From the NCBI RefSeq assembly GCF_003002055.1, contig NZ_PVZF01000012.1, positions 62,001 to 126,000 of the forward strand: a stretch of 64,000 bases of DNA, written 5' to 3'. A program made the translations under genes and the position numbers. This stretch comes from Kineococcus rhizosphaerae. GTDB taxonomy: Bacteria; Actinomycetota; Actinomycetes; Actinomycetales; Kineococcaceae. The notes beneath the pieces were generated by a model. It saw only the letters and a program-made list of their open reading frames with translations. It was not told the origin of the DNA and ran no database searches. The number at the start of each line of letters is the position of its first letter. Positions within the stretch are counted from its first letter, which is position 1. Of this stretch, positions 26,022 to 35,789 are shown one piece after another.

Positions 26022-28208
26022 TCAGGCCGGGACGAGCCAGGTGACACCCAGCGGCGGCACCCGCAGCGCGGTGGAGAACTCCTGGCCGTTCCAGGCCATC
26101 TGCTCGGCCTCGAGCGTCCCGGTGTTGACGACCCCGGAGCCGGCGAACTCCTCGGCGTCGGTGTTGAGGACCTCTCGCCAGGCCCCCGGCTGCGGCAGCC
26201 CGACCCGGAAGTCCTCGTACGCCGACCCGGAGAAGTTGCAGACCGCCACGAGCGGCTTGCGGTCAGTGCTCCAGCGGACGTAGGAGAGGACATTGCGCAG
26301 GTTGTCGCCGCCGTCGATCCACTGGAAGCCCTCGGACCGGAAGTCGTCGGACCACAGCTCTGGACGGTCCTTGTAGACGGCGTTCAGCTGCGAGACCAGG
26401 TGGTGCAGCCCCTTGTGCCACGGCGTGTCCAGCAGCCACCAGTCCAGCGACCGGGCCTCGGACCACTCCGACTCCTGCCCGAGCTCGGCCCCCATGAACA
26501 GCAGCTGCTTGCCGGGGTGGGACCACATGTAGGCCAGGTAGGCGCGGACGTTGGCGAGCTGCTGCCAGCGGTCGCCGGGCATCTTGCGCAGCAGCGACCC
26601 CTTGCCGTGCACGACCTCGTCGTGCGAGATCGGCAGCGTGAAGTTCTCGCTGAACGCGTACACCAGGCTGAACGTCAGCTCGCCGTGGTGCCACTGCCGG
26701 TTCACGGGGTCCTCGCTGATGTACCGCAGCGAGTCGTGCATCCAGCCCATGTTCCACTTCAGCCCGAAGCCGAGCCCGCCGCCGCTCGTGGGCGCGGTGA
26801 CGCCCGGGTACGCGGTGGACTCCTCGGCGATCATCATGATGCCGGGGGTGCGCTTGTAGGCCGTGGCGTTGGCCTCCTGCAGGAACGAGATCGCCTCGAG
26901 GTTCTCCCGGCCGCCGTAGCGGTTCGGGACCCACTCACCCTCGTTGCGGGAGTAGTCCAGGTACAGCATCGAGGCCACGGCGTCGACCCGCAGGCCGTCG
27001 GCGTGGAACTCCTCCAGCCAGTACAGCCCGGAGGCGACGAGGAAGTTGCGGACCTCGCTGCGGCCGAAGTTGGGGATGTAGGTGCCCCAGTCCATGTGCT
27101 CGCCCAGGCGCGGGTCCGGGTGCTCGTACAGCGCGGTCCCGTCGAAGCGGGCCAGGGCGAACTCGTCCTTGGGGAAGTGGCCGGGGACCCAGTCGATGAT
27201 GACGCCGATGCCGGCCCGGTGCAGGGAGTCGATGAGGAAGCGCAGCTCGTCGGGGGAGCCGAACCGCGACGTCGGGGCGAAGTACCCCGTCACCTGGTAG
27301 CCCCACGACCCGCCGAAGGGGTGCTCCATGACGGGCAGGAACTCGACGTGCGTGAACCCCGTGGCCTTCACGTAGTCGACGAGCTCGGTCGCGAGCTCGG
27401 TGTAGCTCAGACCCTGCTTCCAGGACCCCAGGTGCACCTCGTAGATGGAGACCGGCCCGTCCTGGGCGACCTTCGCCGCCCGCTGCTCGAGCCAGTCGGC
27501 GTCGTTCCACTCGTAGCTGCTCTCGGTGACGACCGAGGCCGTCGCGGGCGGGACCTCGCTGTACTGGGCCATCGGGTCGGCCTTCTGCCGCCAGTGCCCG
27601 TCGGCGCCGAGGATCTCGTACTTGTAGCGCGAACCGAGCCCCACCCCGGGCAGGAAGACCTCCCACACGCCGGACGAGCCGAGCGAGCGCATGCCCTCGC
27701 CGCGCCCGTTCCAGTGGTTGTGGTCGCCGACGACGCGCACCGCGCGGGCGTTGGGCGCCCACACGGCGAACGAGGTGCCCTCGACCGGGCCCAGCGGGCC
27801 CTTCCAGCGCTTGACGTGCGAGCCGAGGACGTTCCACAGCTCCTCGTGCCGGCCTTCGCCGATGAGGTGCAGGTCGACCTCACCCACGGTGGGCAGGAAG
27901 CGGTAGGGGTCGTCCACCACGAGGGGTTCGGCGTCGGGGTAGGTGACCTCGACCCGGTAGTCGCCGACGGCGCTGTCCGGGCGGACCCCGACCCACACCC
28001 CGTCGTACTCGTGGACGAGCCCGACGCGCGAGCCGTCCTCGGTGAGGACCGTGACCGCGGAGGCGAACGGCTTCAGGACGCGGTAGGTGACACCGCCGTC
28101 GTGCGCGTGCGCGCCGAGGACCGAGTGCGGGGACCAGTGCGCGCCGGCGGCGGCCCGGGCCAGGTCGTCGGCGTCGACAGGGCGGGGGACGATGGCTTGA
28201 CCGGTCAT
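26022..28208 (-). CDS. glgB: 1,4-alpha-glucan branching enzyme
   Basis: 728 residues, full length. It makes alpha-1,6 branches in glycogen or in the polymer built by GlgE. An N-terminal N1 domain and CBM48 module (SPHSVLGAHAHDGGVTYRVLKPF; EGTSFAVWAPNARAVRVVGDHN) precede a GH13 catalytic barrel. Catalytic residues are visible: nucleophile Asp in GLRVDAVASMLYLDYS, acid/base Glu in MIAEESTAYPG, and transition-state Asp in PISHDEVVHGKGS. A C-terminal beta domain ends the protein. It lies 37 nt after the maltokinase gene in a glgE-mak-glgB operon, in agreement with a GlgE-type pathway. Confidence 0.97.
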   Translation of the reverse strand: MTGQAIVPRPVDADDLARAAAGAHWSPHSVLGAHAHDGGVTYRVLKPFASAVTVLTEDGSRVGLVHEYDGVWVGVRPDSAVGDYRVEVTYPDAEPLVVDDPYRFLPTVGEVDLHLIGEGRHEELWNVLGSHVKRWKGPLGPVEGTSFAVWAPNARAVRVVGDHNHWNGRGEGMRSLGSSGVWEVFLPGVGLGSRYKYEILGADGHWRQKADPMAQYSEVPPATASVVTESSYEWNDADWLEQRAAKVAQDGPVSIYEVHLGSWKQGLSYTELATELVDYVKATGFTHVEFLPVMEHPFGGSWGYQVTGYFAPTSRFGSPDELRFLIDSLHRAGIGVIIDWVPGHFPKDEFALARFDGTALYEHPDPRLGEHMDWGTYIPNFGRSEVRNFLVASGLYWLEEFHADGLRVDAVASMLYLDYSRNEGEWVPNRYGGRENLEAISFLQEANATAYKRTPGIMMIAEESTAYPGVTAPTSGGGLGFGLKWNMGWMHDSLRYISEDPVNRQWHHGELTFSLVYAFSENFTLPISHDEVVHGKGSLLRKMPGDRWQQLANVRAYLAYMWSHPGKQLLFMGAELGQESEWSEARSLDWWLLDTPWHKGLHHLVSQLNAVYKDRPELWSDDFRSEGFQWIDGGDNLRNVLSYVRWSTDRKPLVAVCNFSGSAYEDFRVGLPQPGAWREVLNTDAEEFAGSGVVNTGTLEAEQMAWNGQEFSTALRVPPLGVTWLVPA

Positions 28209-28245
28209 GCGTGTGAGTCTCCCGTGATCGTCGGGGACCCGCCTC

Positions 28246-29637
28246 TCAGGACGGGTCGGACAGCAACCGGTGGACGGCGTCCAGCGGGATGCGCAGCCAG
28301 TCGGGCCGGTTGCGCGCTTCGTAGACCACCTCGTACAGGGCCTTGTCCAGTTCGAGCGCCGCCAGCAGCACCGCCTGGTCGCCGGTGCGGGGGTCGGATC
28401 CCGCGACGGCGCTGTACCCGTCGAGGAAGGCCTCCCGGCACCGCGCGCCCCAGGTCCCCGGCTCGGGGACCGTGGAGGCCGCGTAGTCGAAGGAGCGCAG
28501 CATCCCCGCGACGTCGCGCAGCGCGAGGTCCGGCAGGCTGCGCTCGGCCAGCGGCCGCAGCGGCTCGCCCTCGAAGTCCAGCAGCACCCAGCCGCGGGCG
28601 GCCGAGTGCAGCACCTGCCCGAGGTGGTAGTCGCCGTGGACCCGTTGCAGCGCAGGGGCGTGCGTGACGTGCCGGACGGCGTCGACGCGGGCGCGGGCGG
28701 CGGCGGCCACGTCGTGCAGCGCCGGGACGGCCGTGCACGCCCACGCCACGCGCTCCAGCAGTCCGTCGGCCAGCGCCGCCAGCCGCTCGGGCGTGGCCGG
28801 TTCGGTGGGCAGCTCGGCGGCGAGGACGGCGTGGACCTCGGCCGTGGCCCGGCCCAGTTCCCGCGCCTGCGCGCTGAAGTCCCGACCCTGCTCGACGGCG
28901 GCCGTCGCGACCCGCCAGGCGTCCTGCGAACCGGCGAGGAACTCGGTGACGTGCGCGAAGTGGCCCACGGCGAGCGACCCGTCGGTGCCGGTCCACTGCC
29001 CGTCCACCCACCCCGAGGGACGGGGGACCCGGCCGCAGCCGGCGTCGGCCAGCGCGGTCTGCACGACGACGTCGGGGTTGTCGCCCGCGGACAGCACCCG
29101 GAACACCTTGGCGATGAGCGGTGTCTCGCCCTCGTCGGCCGAGACCACGATCGAGGTGTTCGACTGCTCGCCGGACAGGACCTTGGTCCGCAGCCCCGCG
29201 GGGACGGGCAGGCCGCCCTCGGCGCTGTGGCCGTGGACGCCGAACGTCGTCGACCCCGCCCCCTCCTCGGCGGCCACCAGGGTCAGCAGGGCCCGCGTCC
29301 ACGTCGGGTCGTGCGGACCGTCGTAGATCCACGCCGGGGCCCCGTCGACGTCGGGCAGTTCCCCGACCAGGGCGTGCGCCAGGTCCGGGTCCGGGGCCGG
29401 GCGCACCGAGATCGGCACGGAGTAGACGGTGTGCGCGGCGTCGTGCCCCTCGCCGGAACGGACGGTCAGGGCAACCAGCTGCGCCACCCCGCCCTCGTCG
29501 AGCGGGGTGCGCTCGATGCGCTGGACGTGGGCGAGGACGCCCTTGTGGGCGAACCACCGCTGCCGGGGGGCCCACTCGCGCAGGAGCTCGGCGACGGCCT
29601 CGTCGGAGGCCTTGGACGTCACGACGGGAACTCCCAC
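28246..29637 (-). CDS. mak: Maltokinase
   Basis: 463 residues from GTG, 3 nt after the glgE stop; a second GTG five codons in is possible. It phosphorylates maltose with ATP to alpha-maltose-1-phosphate, the substrate of GlgE. Family features are an N-terminal cap (RQRWFAHKGV), LSGEQSNTSIVV and LIAKVFRVLSAGDNPDVVVQ in the nucleotide lobe, catalytic HGDYHLGQVLHS and the metal-binding LLDFEGEPLRPLAER. In many actinobacteria this protein is encoded next to or fused with trehalose synthase TreS. Here TreS is not in the window. Neighbours glgE and glgB support the role. Confidence 0.93.
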   Translation of the reverse strand: MGVPVVTSKASDEAVAELLREWAPRQRWFAHKGVLAHVQRIERTPLDEGGVAQLVALTVRSGEGHDAAHTVYSVPISVRPAPDPDLAHALVGELPDVDGAPAWIYDGPHDPTWTRALLTLVAAEEGAGSTTFGVHGHSAEGGLPVPAGLRTKVLSGEQSNTSIVVSADEGETPLIAKVFRVLSAGDNPDVVVQTALADAGCGRVPRPSGWVDGQWTGTDGSLAVGHFAHVTEFLAGSQDAWRVATAAVEQGRDFSAQARELGRATAEVHAVLAAELPTEPATPERLAALADGLLERVAWACTAVPALHDVAAAARARVDAVRHVTHAPALQRVHGDYHLGQVLHSAARGWVLLDFEGEPLRPLAERSLPDLALRDVAGMLRSFDYAASTVPEPGTWGARCREAFLDGYSAVAGSDPRTGDQAVLLAALELDKALYEVVYEARNRPDWLRIPLDAVHRLLSDPS

Positions 29638-29640
29638 GGC

Positions 29641-31683
29641 TCAGGCCTCGACGCGGAAGACGTGGGCGGGCTCGACGTACGGGTCGAGGCGGACGTAGTT
29701 GTTCTCGCCCCACTCGTACCGCGCGCCGGTGATCTCGTCGACGACCGTGAACGTCTCCCACCACTGCCGGCCCAGGGCCGCCATGTCGAGGTGCACCGTC
29801 GTCTCGCGCGCCGCGTGCGGGTCGAGGTTGACGACGACGACCACGAGGTCCTCGGTGCCGTCGAGCTCGACGCGACGGCGCGTGAACGCGAGGACGTTCT
29901 CGTCGTCGGTGGCGTGGAACGTGGTGCCCCGCAGCTGCTGCAGAGCGGGGTGGTGGTTGCGGATCCAGTTCAGCCTGCCCAGGTACGGGGCCAGGGACCA
30001 GCCCTCGCGCTCGGCCTTGGCGAAGTCCCGGGGACGGTACTGGTACTTCTCGTTGTCGAGCTGCTCCTCGGCGCCGGGCCGGGCGGCGTGCTCGACGAGC
30101 TCGTAGCCGGTGTAGACGCCCCACGACGGCGAGAGCAGGGCCGCGAGCACGGCGCGCAGCTTGAACACCGGCGGCCCGCCGTACTGCATGGTGGGCGTCA
30201 GGATGTCGTGCGTCGTCGGCCAGAAGTTCGGGATCATGTAGTGCGCCGACTCGGTCGTGAGCTGCTGCAGGTACTCGCGCAGCTCCCACGCCTGGTTGCG
30301 CCACGCGAAGTAGGAGTACGACTGCTGGAAGCCGACCTTGGCCAGCGTGTGCATCATCGCGGGTTTCGTGAACGCCTCGGCCAGCCAGACGACCTCGGGG
30401 TGCTCGGCGTTGACCTCCGCGATGAGCCACTCCCAGAACTCGACGGGTTTGGTGTGCGGGTTGTCGACGCGGAACAGCGTCACGCCGTGCTCGACCCACA
30501 GCAGGACCATCCGCTTGACCTCGGCGTAGATCCCGGCCGGGTCGTTGTCGAAGTTCAGCGGGTAGATGTCCTGGTACTTCTTCGGGGGGTTCTCGGCGTA
30601 GGCGATGGAGCCGTCGGCGCGCGTGGTGAACCACTCGGGGTGCTCGGTGACCCACGGGTGGTCCGGCGCGCACTGCAGCGCGATGTCCATGGCGACCTCG
30701 AGGCCGAGCTCCCTGGCCCGTCCGACAAAGAAGTCGAAGTCCTCGAACGTGCCGAGGTCGGGGTGCAGGGCGTCGTGCCCGCCCTCGGCGGCACCGATCG
30801 CGTACGGCGAGCCCGGGTCCAGGGGCCCGGCCGTCAGGGTGTTGTTCGGGCCCTTGCGGTTGATCCGGCCGATGGGGTGGATCGGCGTCAGGTAGGCGAT
30901 GTCGAAACCCATCTCCTTGATCGCCGGGAGCCGCTCGGCGGCGGTGCGGAAGGTGCCCGAGACCCAGTGCTGCGCCTCCTCGTCCCAGTACGCGCCCTCC
31001 GAGCGGGGGAAGAACTCGTACCAGGCGCTGAACGCCGCGAGCGTGCGCTCGACGCGCACGGGGTACGTCGCCGACGGGCTGACCATCTCCCGCACCGGCA
31101 ACCGGTCCAGGACGGCCCGCACGGCGTCGCTGCGGCCGGCGTCGAGCCGTTCGTGGTCACCGCGGGAGGTGTCGCGCAGGGCGGTGGCGGCCTCGTGCAG
31201 CACCGCCGCGTCCTCGGCGGTGCGCCCCGCGACGGTGGCGGCGCGCTCGAGCAGCCGGGCGCCCTCCTCGAGCATGAGCGCGACGTCCACCCCGGCCTCG
31301 ACCTTGATCGTGGCGTCGTGGTCCCAAGTGCCGTAGGGGTCCGACCAGCCCTCGACGCGCAGCCCCCACAGCCCCTCGGTGTCGGGGGACAGCGTCGCGG
31401 TCCAGGTGCTCAGGCCGGCGTTCTCCTGGTCCATCCGGGCGCTGGGCCCGTCGGTGCCGTCGGGGCGCACCAGGACCGCCGTGGCGGCGACGGCGTCGTG
31501 GCCCTCGCGGAAGACGACGGCCCGCACGGGGATCAGTTCACCCGGGACCGCCTGCGACGGCCAGCGCCCGCCGTCGACGACGGGTTGGACGTCGAGCACG
31601 GGGATGCGCCCGACCACCGGGGTGCTCGGAGTGCTGCGGCTCACGGTCAGCGTGTCGTCGGTGAGGTCTCGGTCGATCGTCAC
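29641..31683 (-). CDS. glgE: Alpha-1,4-glucan:maltose-1-phosphate maltosyltransferase
   Basis: 680 residues, GH13 subfamily 3. It transfers maltosyl units from maltose-1-phosphate to the growing alpha-1,4-glucan. Landmarks: EMVSPSATYPVRVERTLAAFSAWYEFFPRS, DIAYLTPIHPIGRINRKGPNNTL, nucleophile Asp in LFRVDNPHTKPVEFW, and acid/base Glu in VWLAEAFTKP, followed by PNFWPTTHDIL. The GTG start at 31683 lies 6 nt after a TAGGTT -10 box. It is the first gene of the glgE-mak-glgB operon and diverges from glgP. The start and length match mycobacterial and streptomycete GlgE. Confidence 0.96.
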   Translation of the reverse strand: MTIDRDLTDDTLTVSRSTPSTPVVGRIPVLDVQPVVDGGRWPSQAVPGELIPVRAVVFREGHDAVAATAVLVRPDGTDGPSARMDQENAGLSTWTATLSPDTEGLWGLRVEGWSDPYGTWDHDATIKVEAGVDVALMLEEGARLLERAATVAGRTAEDAAVLHEAATALRDTSRGDHERLDAGRSDAVRAVLDRLPVREMVSPSATYPVRVERTLAAFSAWYEFFPRSEGAYWDEEAQHWVSGTFRTAAERLPAIKEMGFDIAYLTPIHPIGRINRKGPNNTLTAGPLDPGSPYAIGAAEGGHDALHPDLGTFEDFDFFVGRARELGLEVAMDIALQCAPDHPWVTEHPEWFTTRADGSIAYAENPPKKYQDIYPLNFDNDPAGIYAEVKRMVLLWVEHGVTLFRVDNPHTKPVEFWEWLIAEVNAEHPEVVWLAEAFTKPAMMHTLAKVGFQQSYSYFAWRNQAWELREYLQQLTTESAHYMIPNFWPTTHDILTPTMQYGGPPVFKLRAVLAALLSPSWGVYTGYELVEHAARPGAEEQLDNEKYQYRPRDFAKAEREGWSLAPYLGRLNWIRNHHPALQQLRGTTFHATDDENVLAFTRRRVELDGTEDLVVVVVNLDPHAARETTVHLDMAALGRQWWETFTVVDEITGARYEWGENNYVRLDPYVEPAHVFRVEA

Positions 31684-31689
31684 GGGGCG

Positions 31690-31695
31690 AACCTA
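31690..31695 (-). promoter_or_regulatory. -10 box of glgE (leaderless)
   Basis: TAGGTT on the minus strand, 6 nt before the GTG at 31683. Confidence 0.55.
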
Positions 31696-31801
31696 CCGAG
31701 CAGGGGGCCGCTCGTCGCGCGGGAGCGTCCGGGGGGTGGGGCTGCGGGGGGCCGATCGCCCGGCTGCGGCCGAAAGCGTCGCGCGGCGGTGATCACCGGT
31801 C

Positions 31802-31807
31802 TATGGT
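31802..31807 (+). promoter_or_regulatory. -10 box of glgP (leaderless)
   Basis: TATGGT, 7 nt before the GTG at 31815. It overlaps an in-frame ATG at 31803, which argues against that ATG being the start. Confidence 0.55.
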
Positions 31808-31814
31808 CGGCGCC

Positions 31815-34379
31815 GTGAGAGCTATCAGGCGCTTCACCGTCCGGACCGTGCTCCCCGCGCCGCTGGCGCCGCTGGGGGAGCTGGCGAGCAACCTGCGCTG
31901 GTCGTGGCACAAGCCCACGCGGGACCTGTTCGAGTCGATGGATCCCGTGGCCTGGGTGGCCGTGCACCGCGAACCGGGGGCGCTGCTGGGGGCGCTGAGC
32001 ACCGAGCGCCTCGACGCGCTCGCGGCGGACGCGCGGTTCGTCGAGCGGGTGCGCACCACGGCCGCCGACCTGCAGGCGTACCTGTCGCGTCCCGGCTGGT
32101 ACGCCGGTCTGGGGGCCGACGCCCCCGCCGCGGTGGCCTACTTCTCGATGGAGTTCGGCATCACCGGTGCCCTGCCCCAGTACTCCGGGGGCCTGGGGAT
32201 CCTGGCCGGGGACCACCTGAAGTCCGCCAGCGACCTGGCCGTGCCCGTCGTCGGCGTCGGCCTGTTCTACGCGACGGGCTACTTCAAGCAGTCGCTGTCG
32301 CGCGACGGCTGGCAGCAGGAGACGTACCCCGTGCTGGACCCCGACGGCCTGCCGCTGGCGCTGCTGCGCGAGCCCGACGGCAGCCCCGCGAAGGTGTCCG
32401 TCGACCTGCCCGGCGGGCGGCGCCTGCACGCGCAGGTCTGGAAGGCACAGGTCGGCCGGGTGCCGTTGCTGCTGCTGGACTCCGACGTCGAGGAGAACGA
32501 CGAGGCCGCCCGCGGGGTCACCGACCGGTTGTACGGCGGCGGCGGGGAGCACCGGCTGCAGCAGGAACTGCTGTGCGGCATCGGCGGGGTCCGCGCGCTG
32601 CGCACCTGGTCCCGGCTGACCGGCGCGCCGGAACCGGAGGTGTACCACACCAACGAGGGGCACGCGGGTTTCCTGTCCGTCGAGCGCATCCGCGAGCAGG
32701 TCGAGCGCGGGCTGACGTTCGACGAGGCCCTCGAGGCGGTGCGCGCCGCGACGGTGTTCACGACCCACACCCCCGTCCCGGCCGGCATCGACCGGTTCGG
32801 CCGCGACCAGATCGGCCTCTACTTCGGCGGTGACAACCCGCTGCCGGGCGTGCCCGTCGAGCGCATCCTCGCCCTCGGTGCCGAGGACTACCCCGGTGGG
32901 GACCCGAACGTCTTCAACATGGCCGTCATGGGGTTGCGCCTCGCCCAGCGCGCCAACGGCGTGTCCCAGCTGCACGGCGCCGTCAGCCGCGGCATGTTCG
33001 ACGGGTTGTGGCCCGGTTTCGACGCCCCCGAGGTGCCGATCAGCTCCATCACCAACGGCGTGCACGCCCCCACCTGGGTCGCCCCCGAGGTGATCTCGAT
33101 GGGCAAGCAGTACATCGGGCCCGAACTGCCGCGCGACGGGCTGGGGTTCGAGAAGGTCGGCCAGGTGCCGGACGAGGAGATCTGGCGCACGCGCCGGGTC
33201 CTGCGCGGCCGGCTCGTCGACGACGCCCGCCGCCGCCTGAAGCTGTCCTGGCTGCAGCGCGGGGCCTCGGAGGCGGAACTGGCCTGGACCAAGGAGGTCC
33301 TCGACCCCGACGTCCTGACCATCGGCTTCGCCCGGCGCGTCCCGACGTACAAGCGCCTGACGCTCATGCTGCGCGACCCCGAGCGGCTGAAGTCGTTGCT
33401 GCTGCACCCCCAGCGCCCCGTCCAGCTCGTCATCGCCGGCAAGTCCCACCCCGCGGACGAGACGGGCAAGCGGCTCATCCAGCAGATGGTCCGGTTCGCC
33501 GACGACCCCGAGGTGCGGCACCGCATCGTGTTCCTGCCGAACTACGACATCACCATGGCGCTGTCGCTGTACCCGGGCTGCGACGTGTGGCTCAACAACC
33601 CGCTGCGGCCGTTCGAGGCGTGCGGGACCTCGGGCATGAAGGCCGCGCTCAACGGCGGGCTGAACCTGTCGATCCTCGACGGCTGGTGGGACGAGTGGTA
33701 CGACGGCGGGAACGGCTGGGCCATCCCGACCGCCGACGGCGTCGACGACCCCGACCACCGCGACGACCTCGAGGCCGCCGCGCTGTACGACCTCGTCGAG
33801 AACTCCGTCGCGGCGCGGTTCTACGACCGCGACGAGCGGGGGCTGCCCGCGCGCTGGCTGGAGATGGTGCGGCACACCCTGGCCTCGCTGGGCCCGAAGG
33901 TCCTCGCCAGCCGGATGGTGACCGACTACGTCGAGCAGTTGTACGTCCCCGCCGCCAAGGCCGGCCGTGCCGCCGTGGCGTCCACGGCCGCGGGGGCCAG
34001 GGACCTCGCCCGCTGGAAGGCCGGCGTGCGCAGCGCCTGGCCCGCGGTGCGCGTCGACCACGTCGAGTCCTCAGGCGTCGGCGACTCCGCCCAGGTCGGC
34101 GACGTCGTGCACGTGCGGGGTTTCGTGTCCCTCGGGGACCTGTCCGTCGACGACGTCGAGGTGCAGGTCGTCCACGGCCGCGTCAGCGAGTCCGACGAGC
34201 TGCGGCCGTCGGGCACGGTGCGCCTCGAACCCGCCGAGTCGTTCGGCGACGGCCGGCACCGGTTCGAGGGGGAGTTCTCCCTGCGTCAGACCGGGCCGTT
34301 CGGGTACACCGTGCGGATCCTCCCGCGGCACGCGGGCCTGGCGACCGCGGCCGAACTGGGGCTGGTGGTCAACGCCTGA
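31815..34379 (+). CDS. glgP: Alpha-glucan (glycogen/maltodextrin) phosphorylase
   Basis: 854 residues. It releases glucose-1-phosphate from glycogen or maltodextrin chain ends using phosphate and PLP. The start at GTG 31815 gives RAIRRFTVRTVLPAPLAPLGELASNLRWSWH, matching streptomycete homologues, and fits the TATGGT box. Family landmarks: YFSMEFGITGALPQYSGGLGILAGDHLKSASDL, HTNEGHAGFLSVERIR, GFARRVPTYKRLTLML, and the PLP/catalytic region FEACGTSGMKAALNGGLNL. This is the DUF3417-bearing actinobacterial GT35 type. It diverges from glgE, so synthesis and breakdown share one 130-bp control region. Confidence 0.95.
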   Translation: MRAIRRFTVRTVLPAPLAPLGELASNLRWSWHKPTRDLFESMDPVAWVAVHREPGALLGALSTERLDALAADARFVERVRTTAADLQAYLSRPGWYAGLGADAPAAVAYFSMEFGITGALPQYSGGLGILAGDHLKSASDLAVPVVGVGLFYATGYFKQSLSRDGWQQETYPVLDPDGLPLALLREPDGSPAKVSVDLPGGRRLHAQVWKAQVGRVPLLLLDSDVEENDEAARGVTDRLYGGGGEHRLQQELLCGIGGVRALRTWSRLTGAPEPEVYHTNEGHAGFLSVERIREQVERGLTFDEALEAVRAATVFTTHTPVPAGIDRFGRDQIGLYFGGDNPLPGVPVERILALGAEDYPGGDPNVFNMAVMGLRLAQRANGVSQLHGAVSRGMFDGLWPGFDAPEVPISSITNGVHAPTWVAPEVISMGKQYIGPELPRDGLGFEKVGQVPDEEIWRTRRVLRGRLVDDARRRLKLSWLQRGASEAELAWTKEVLDPDVLTIGFARRVPTYKRLTLMLRDPERLKSLLLHPQRPVQLVIAGKSHPADETGKRLIQQMVRFADDPEVRHRIVFLPNYDITMALSLYPGCDVWLNNPLRPFEACGTSGMKAALNGGLNLSILDGWWDEWYDGGNGWAIPTADGVDDPDHRDDLEAAALYDLVENSVAARFYDRDERGLPARWLEMVRHTLASLGPKVLASRMVTDYVEQLYVPAAKAGRAAVASTAAGARDLARWKAGVRSAWPAVRVDHVESSGVGDSAQVGDVVHVRGFVSLGDLSVDDVEVQVVHGRVSESDELRPSGTVRLEPAESFGDGRHRFEGEFSLRQTGPFGYTVRILPRHAGLATAAELGLVVNA

Positions 34380-34420
34380 CCCTCGTCTGCGGCCGGACCG
34401 GCGGGGGCCGCGTCGAGTCC

Positions 34421-34459
34421 CGCGTTCCCGCCCGCGTCGTGCGGGCGGGTGGGAACGCG
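34421..34459. terminator. Terminator hairpin between glgP and the convergent kelch-like gene
   Basis: CGCGTTCCC (34421-34429) with GGGAACGCG (34451-34459), extended inward by GCCCGC/GCGGGC around a GTCGT loop, leaving a small GGGT bulge. Probably bidirectional. Confidence 0.6.
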
Positions 34460-34493
34460 CGGGTCGGGGCCACGGCGGCGCCGCCGCCGGCCG

Positions 34494-35777
34494 TCACGCG
34501 GACGGGTCGAGCACCGCGAACGCCTGGTCGGCGTGGTCGGCGAAGGGCGGGCCGCCACCGGCCCGCTGCTCCTCCAGGTCGACCCCGCCGCCGAGGAACA
34601 GGCCCGTCCCGGTCCACACCGCGCAGCTGCCCGTGCGCCGCTGCCACGGTCCGTCGGCCAGCGGACGCCACGTGTCCCGGGCGGGGTCGTAGGCCGCGGC
34701 CAGCGGCCCCGTCGCCGGGTTGCACGCGCCGCCGTACGCGAGCTCCGACTCCTCCACCCCGACGCCGTCGAAGCACCTCGACCCGTCGCGGGCGTTGCGC
34801 GAACCGCCCCAGACGAGCAGTTCCGTCCCGGTCCAGCCCAGCGCCGGGCCGCCGAGCGGGCCTCCGAGCCCGTCCAGGGGTCCTCGCGCGGCCCCGGTCC
34901 ACCGGCCGGTCGCCGGGGCGAGGCGGCTGAGCCCGGCGGTGGCGTCGAAGGCCAGGAGTTCGGTCCCGGTCCACGCCACCGCCACGTCCGGGGTGCGGAC
35001 CGGCCCCCGGTCCAGCACGCGCCAGGAGGACGTGGCCGGGTCCAGGGCCAGGCCCAGGGGGACGGGGTCGGGCGTGTACGCACCCCCCAGCAGCACCCAC
35101 TCCGTCCCGGTCCAGACGTCCTGCACCCCGGCGTAGGCCGAGGCGTCGCCGCGGGCCACCGGCGGGTCCGGCAGCTCTGCCCAGGAGGCCCCGCCCGCCG
35201 GCAGCGACCACGCCCCCGCGCTGACCGACCACACCAGCAGCCCGCGGGGCGTCCACGCGCTCGCGTCGACGACGGTCCCCTCCGGCCACGGCAACGGCGG
35301 CAGCGCCCGCCAGGACCGCGTGGCGGGGGAGAACGCGGCGACGTCGAGCCGGCCCGCCGGCCGGGACTCGCAGCGGGCCCACGGGTCCAGGCCACCGACC
35401 AGCACGGCCTCGGAACCGGTCCAGTGCAGCCGGGCCCCGCTGCGCGCCTGCAGCGGGGCGGGAGGCAGCGCGGTCCAGGACCCGGCGGCCCGGTCCCGAC
35501 CCCCGACGGGGCGCCACGACGCCCCGTCGGCGCACACGGCGACGGCGCACCCGTCGGCCCGGGGGGAGGAACCGCCCCACACCAGGACCTCCTCGCCCGT
35601 CCAGACGGCGGCCAGCCCGGCCCGCAGCCCCGGCGGGGCGAGGGGGGCCGCGGGCAGCTGCGTCCAGCCGTGCCGTGCGGGGGTGGGAGACGCGCGGGGG
35701 GCGGAGTCCCGGCAGCCGGCGAGCAGCGGCCCGCCCAGCGCAGCGGCCAGCAGGGTCCGCCGTGTCGTCCTCGTCAC
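34494..35777 (-). CDS. Exported kelch/beta-propeller-like lipoprotein
   Basis: 427 residues. The N-terminus TRTTRRTLLAAALGGPLLAGC combines twin arginines with a lipobox (LAGC), so it is exported, possibly by Tat, and lipid-anchored. The mature protein holds about seven repeats of the pattern WTG(T/S)E(L/W)L(V/L)xGG (for example WTGEEVLVWGGSS, WTGSEAVLVGGL, WTGTEWVLLGGAY, WTGTELLVWGGS, WTGTGLFLGGG), consistent with a beta-propeller like kelch or galactose-oxidase central domains. No copper-binding or catalytic signature is evident. A TAGCCT -10 box lies 6 nt before the GTG. Function unknown; ligand or protein binding outside the cell is likely. Confidence 0.8.
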   Translation of the reverse strand: MTRTTRRTLLAAALGGPLLAGCRDSAPRASPTPARHGWTQLPAAPLAPPGLRAGLAAVWTGEEVLVWGGSSPRADGCAVAVCADGASWRPVGGRDRAAGSWTALPPAPLQARSGARLHWTGSEAVLVGGLDPWARCESRPAGRLDVAAFSPATRSWRALPPLPWPEGTVVDASAWTPRGLLVWSVSAGAWSLPAGGASWAELPDPPVARGDASAYAGVQDVWTGTEWVLLGGAYTPDPVPLGLALDPATSSWRVLDRGPVRTPDVAVAWTGTELLAFDATAGLSRLAPATGRWTGAARGPLDGLGGPLGGPALGWTGTELLVWGGSRNARDGSRCFDGVGVEESELAYGGACNPATGPLAAAYDPARDTWRPLADGPWQRRTGSCAVWTGTGLFLGGGVDLEEQRAGGGPPFADHADQAFAVLDPSA

Positions 35778-35783
35778 CCTCGC

Positions 35784-35789
35784 AGGCTA
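35784..35789 (-). promoter_or_regulatory. -10 box of the kelch-like lipoprotein gene
   Basis: TAGCCT on the minus strand, 6 nt before the GTG at 35777. It lies in the 9-nt gap and hydrolase 3' end, so this gene can be expressed independently of glgX. Confidence 0.5.

Noticed and set aside
28205-30673. An 822-codon minus-strand frame overlapping mak and glgE
   Set aside because: It runs in another frame of the same strand as two well-supported enzymes and is Arg/Pro-rich without family features.
28270-31818. A 1182-codon open frame on the plus strand opposite mak and glgE
   Set aside because: Typical high-GC antisense shadow: low-complexity Arg/Gly/Val composition and no motifs, while the minus strand carries clear GlgE and maltokinase signatures.
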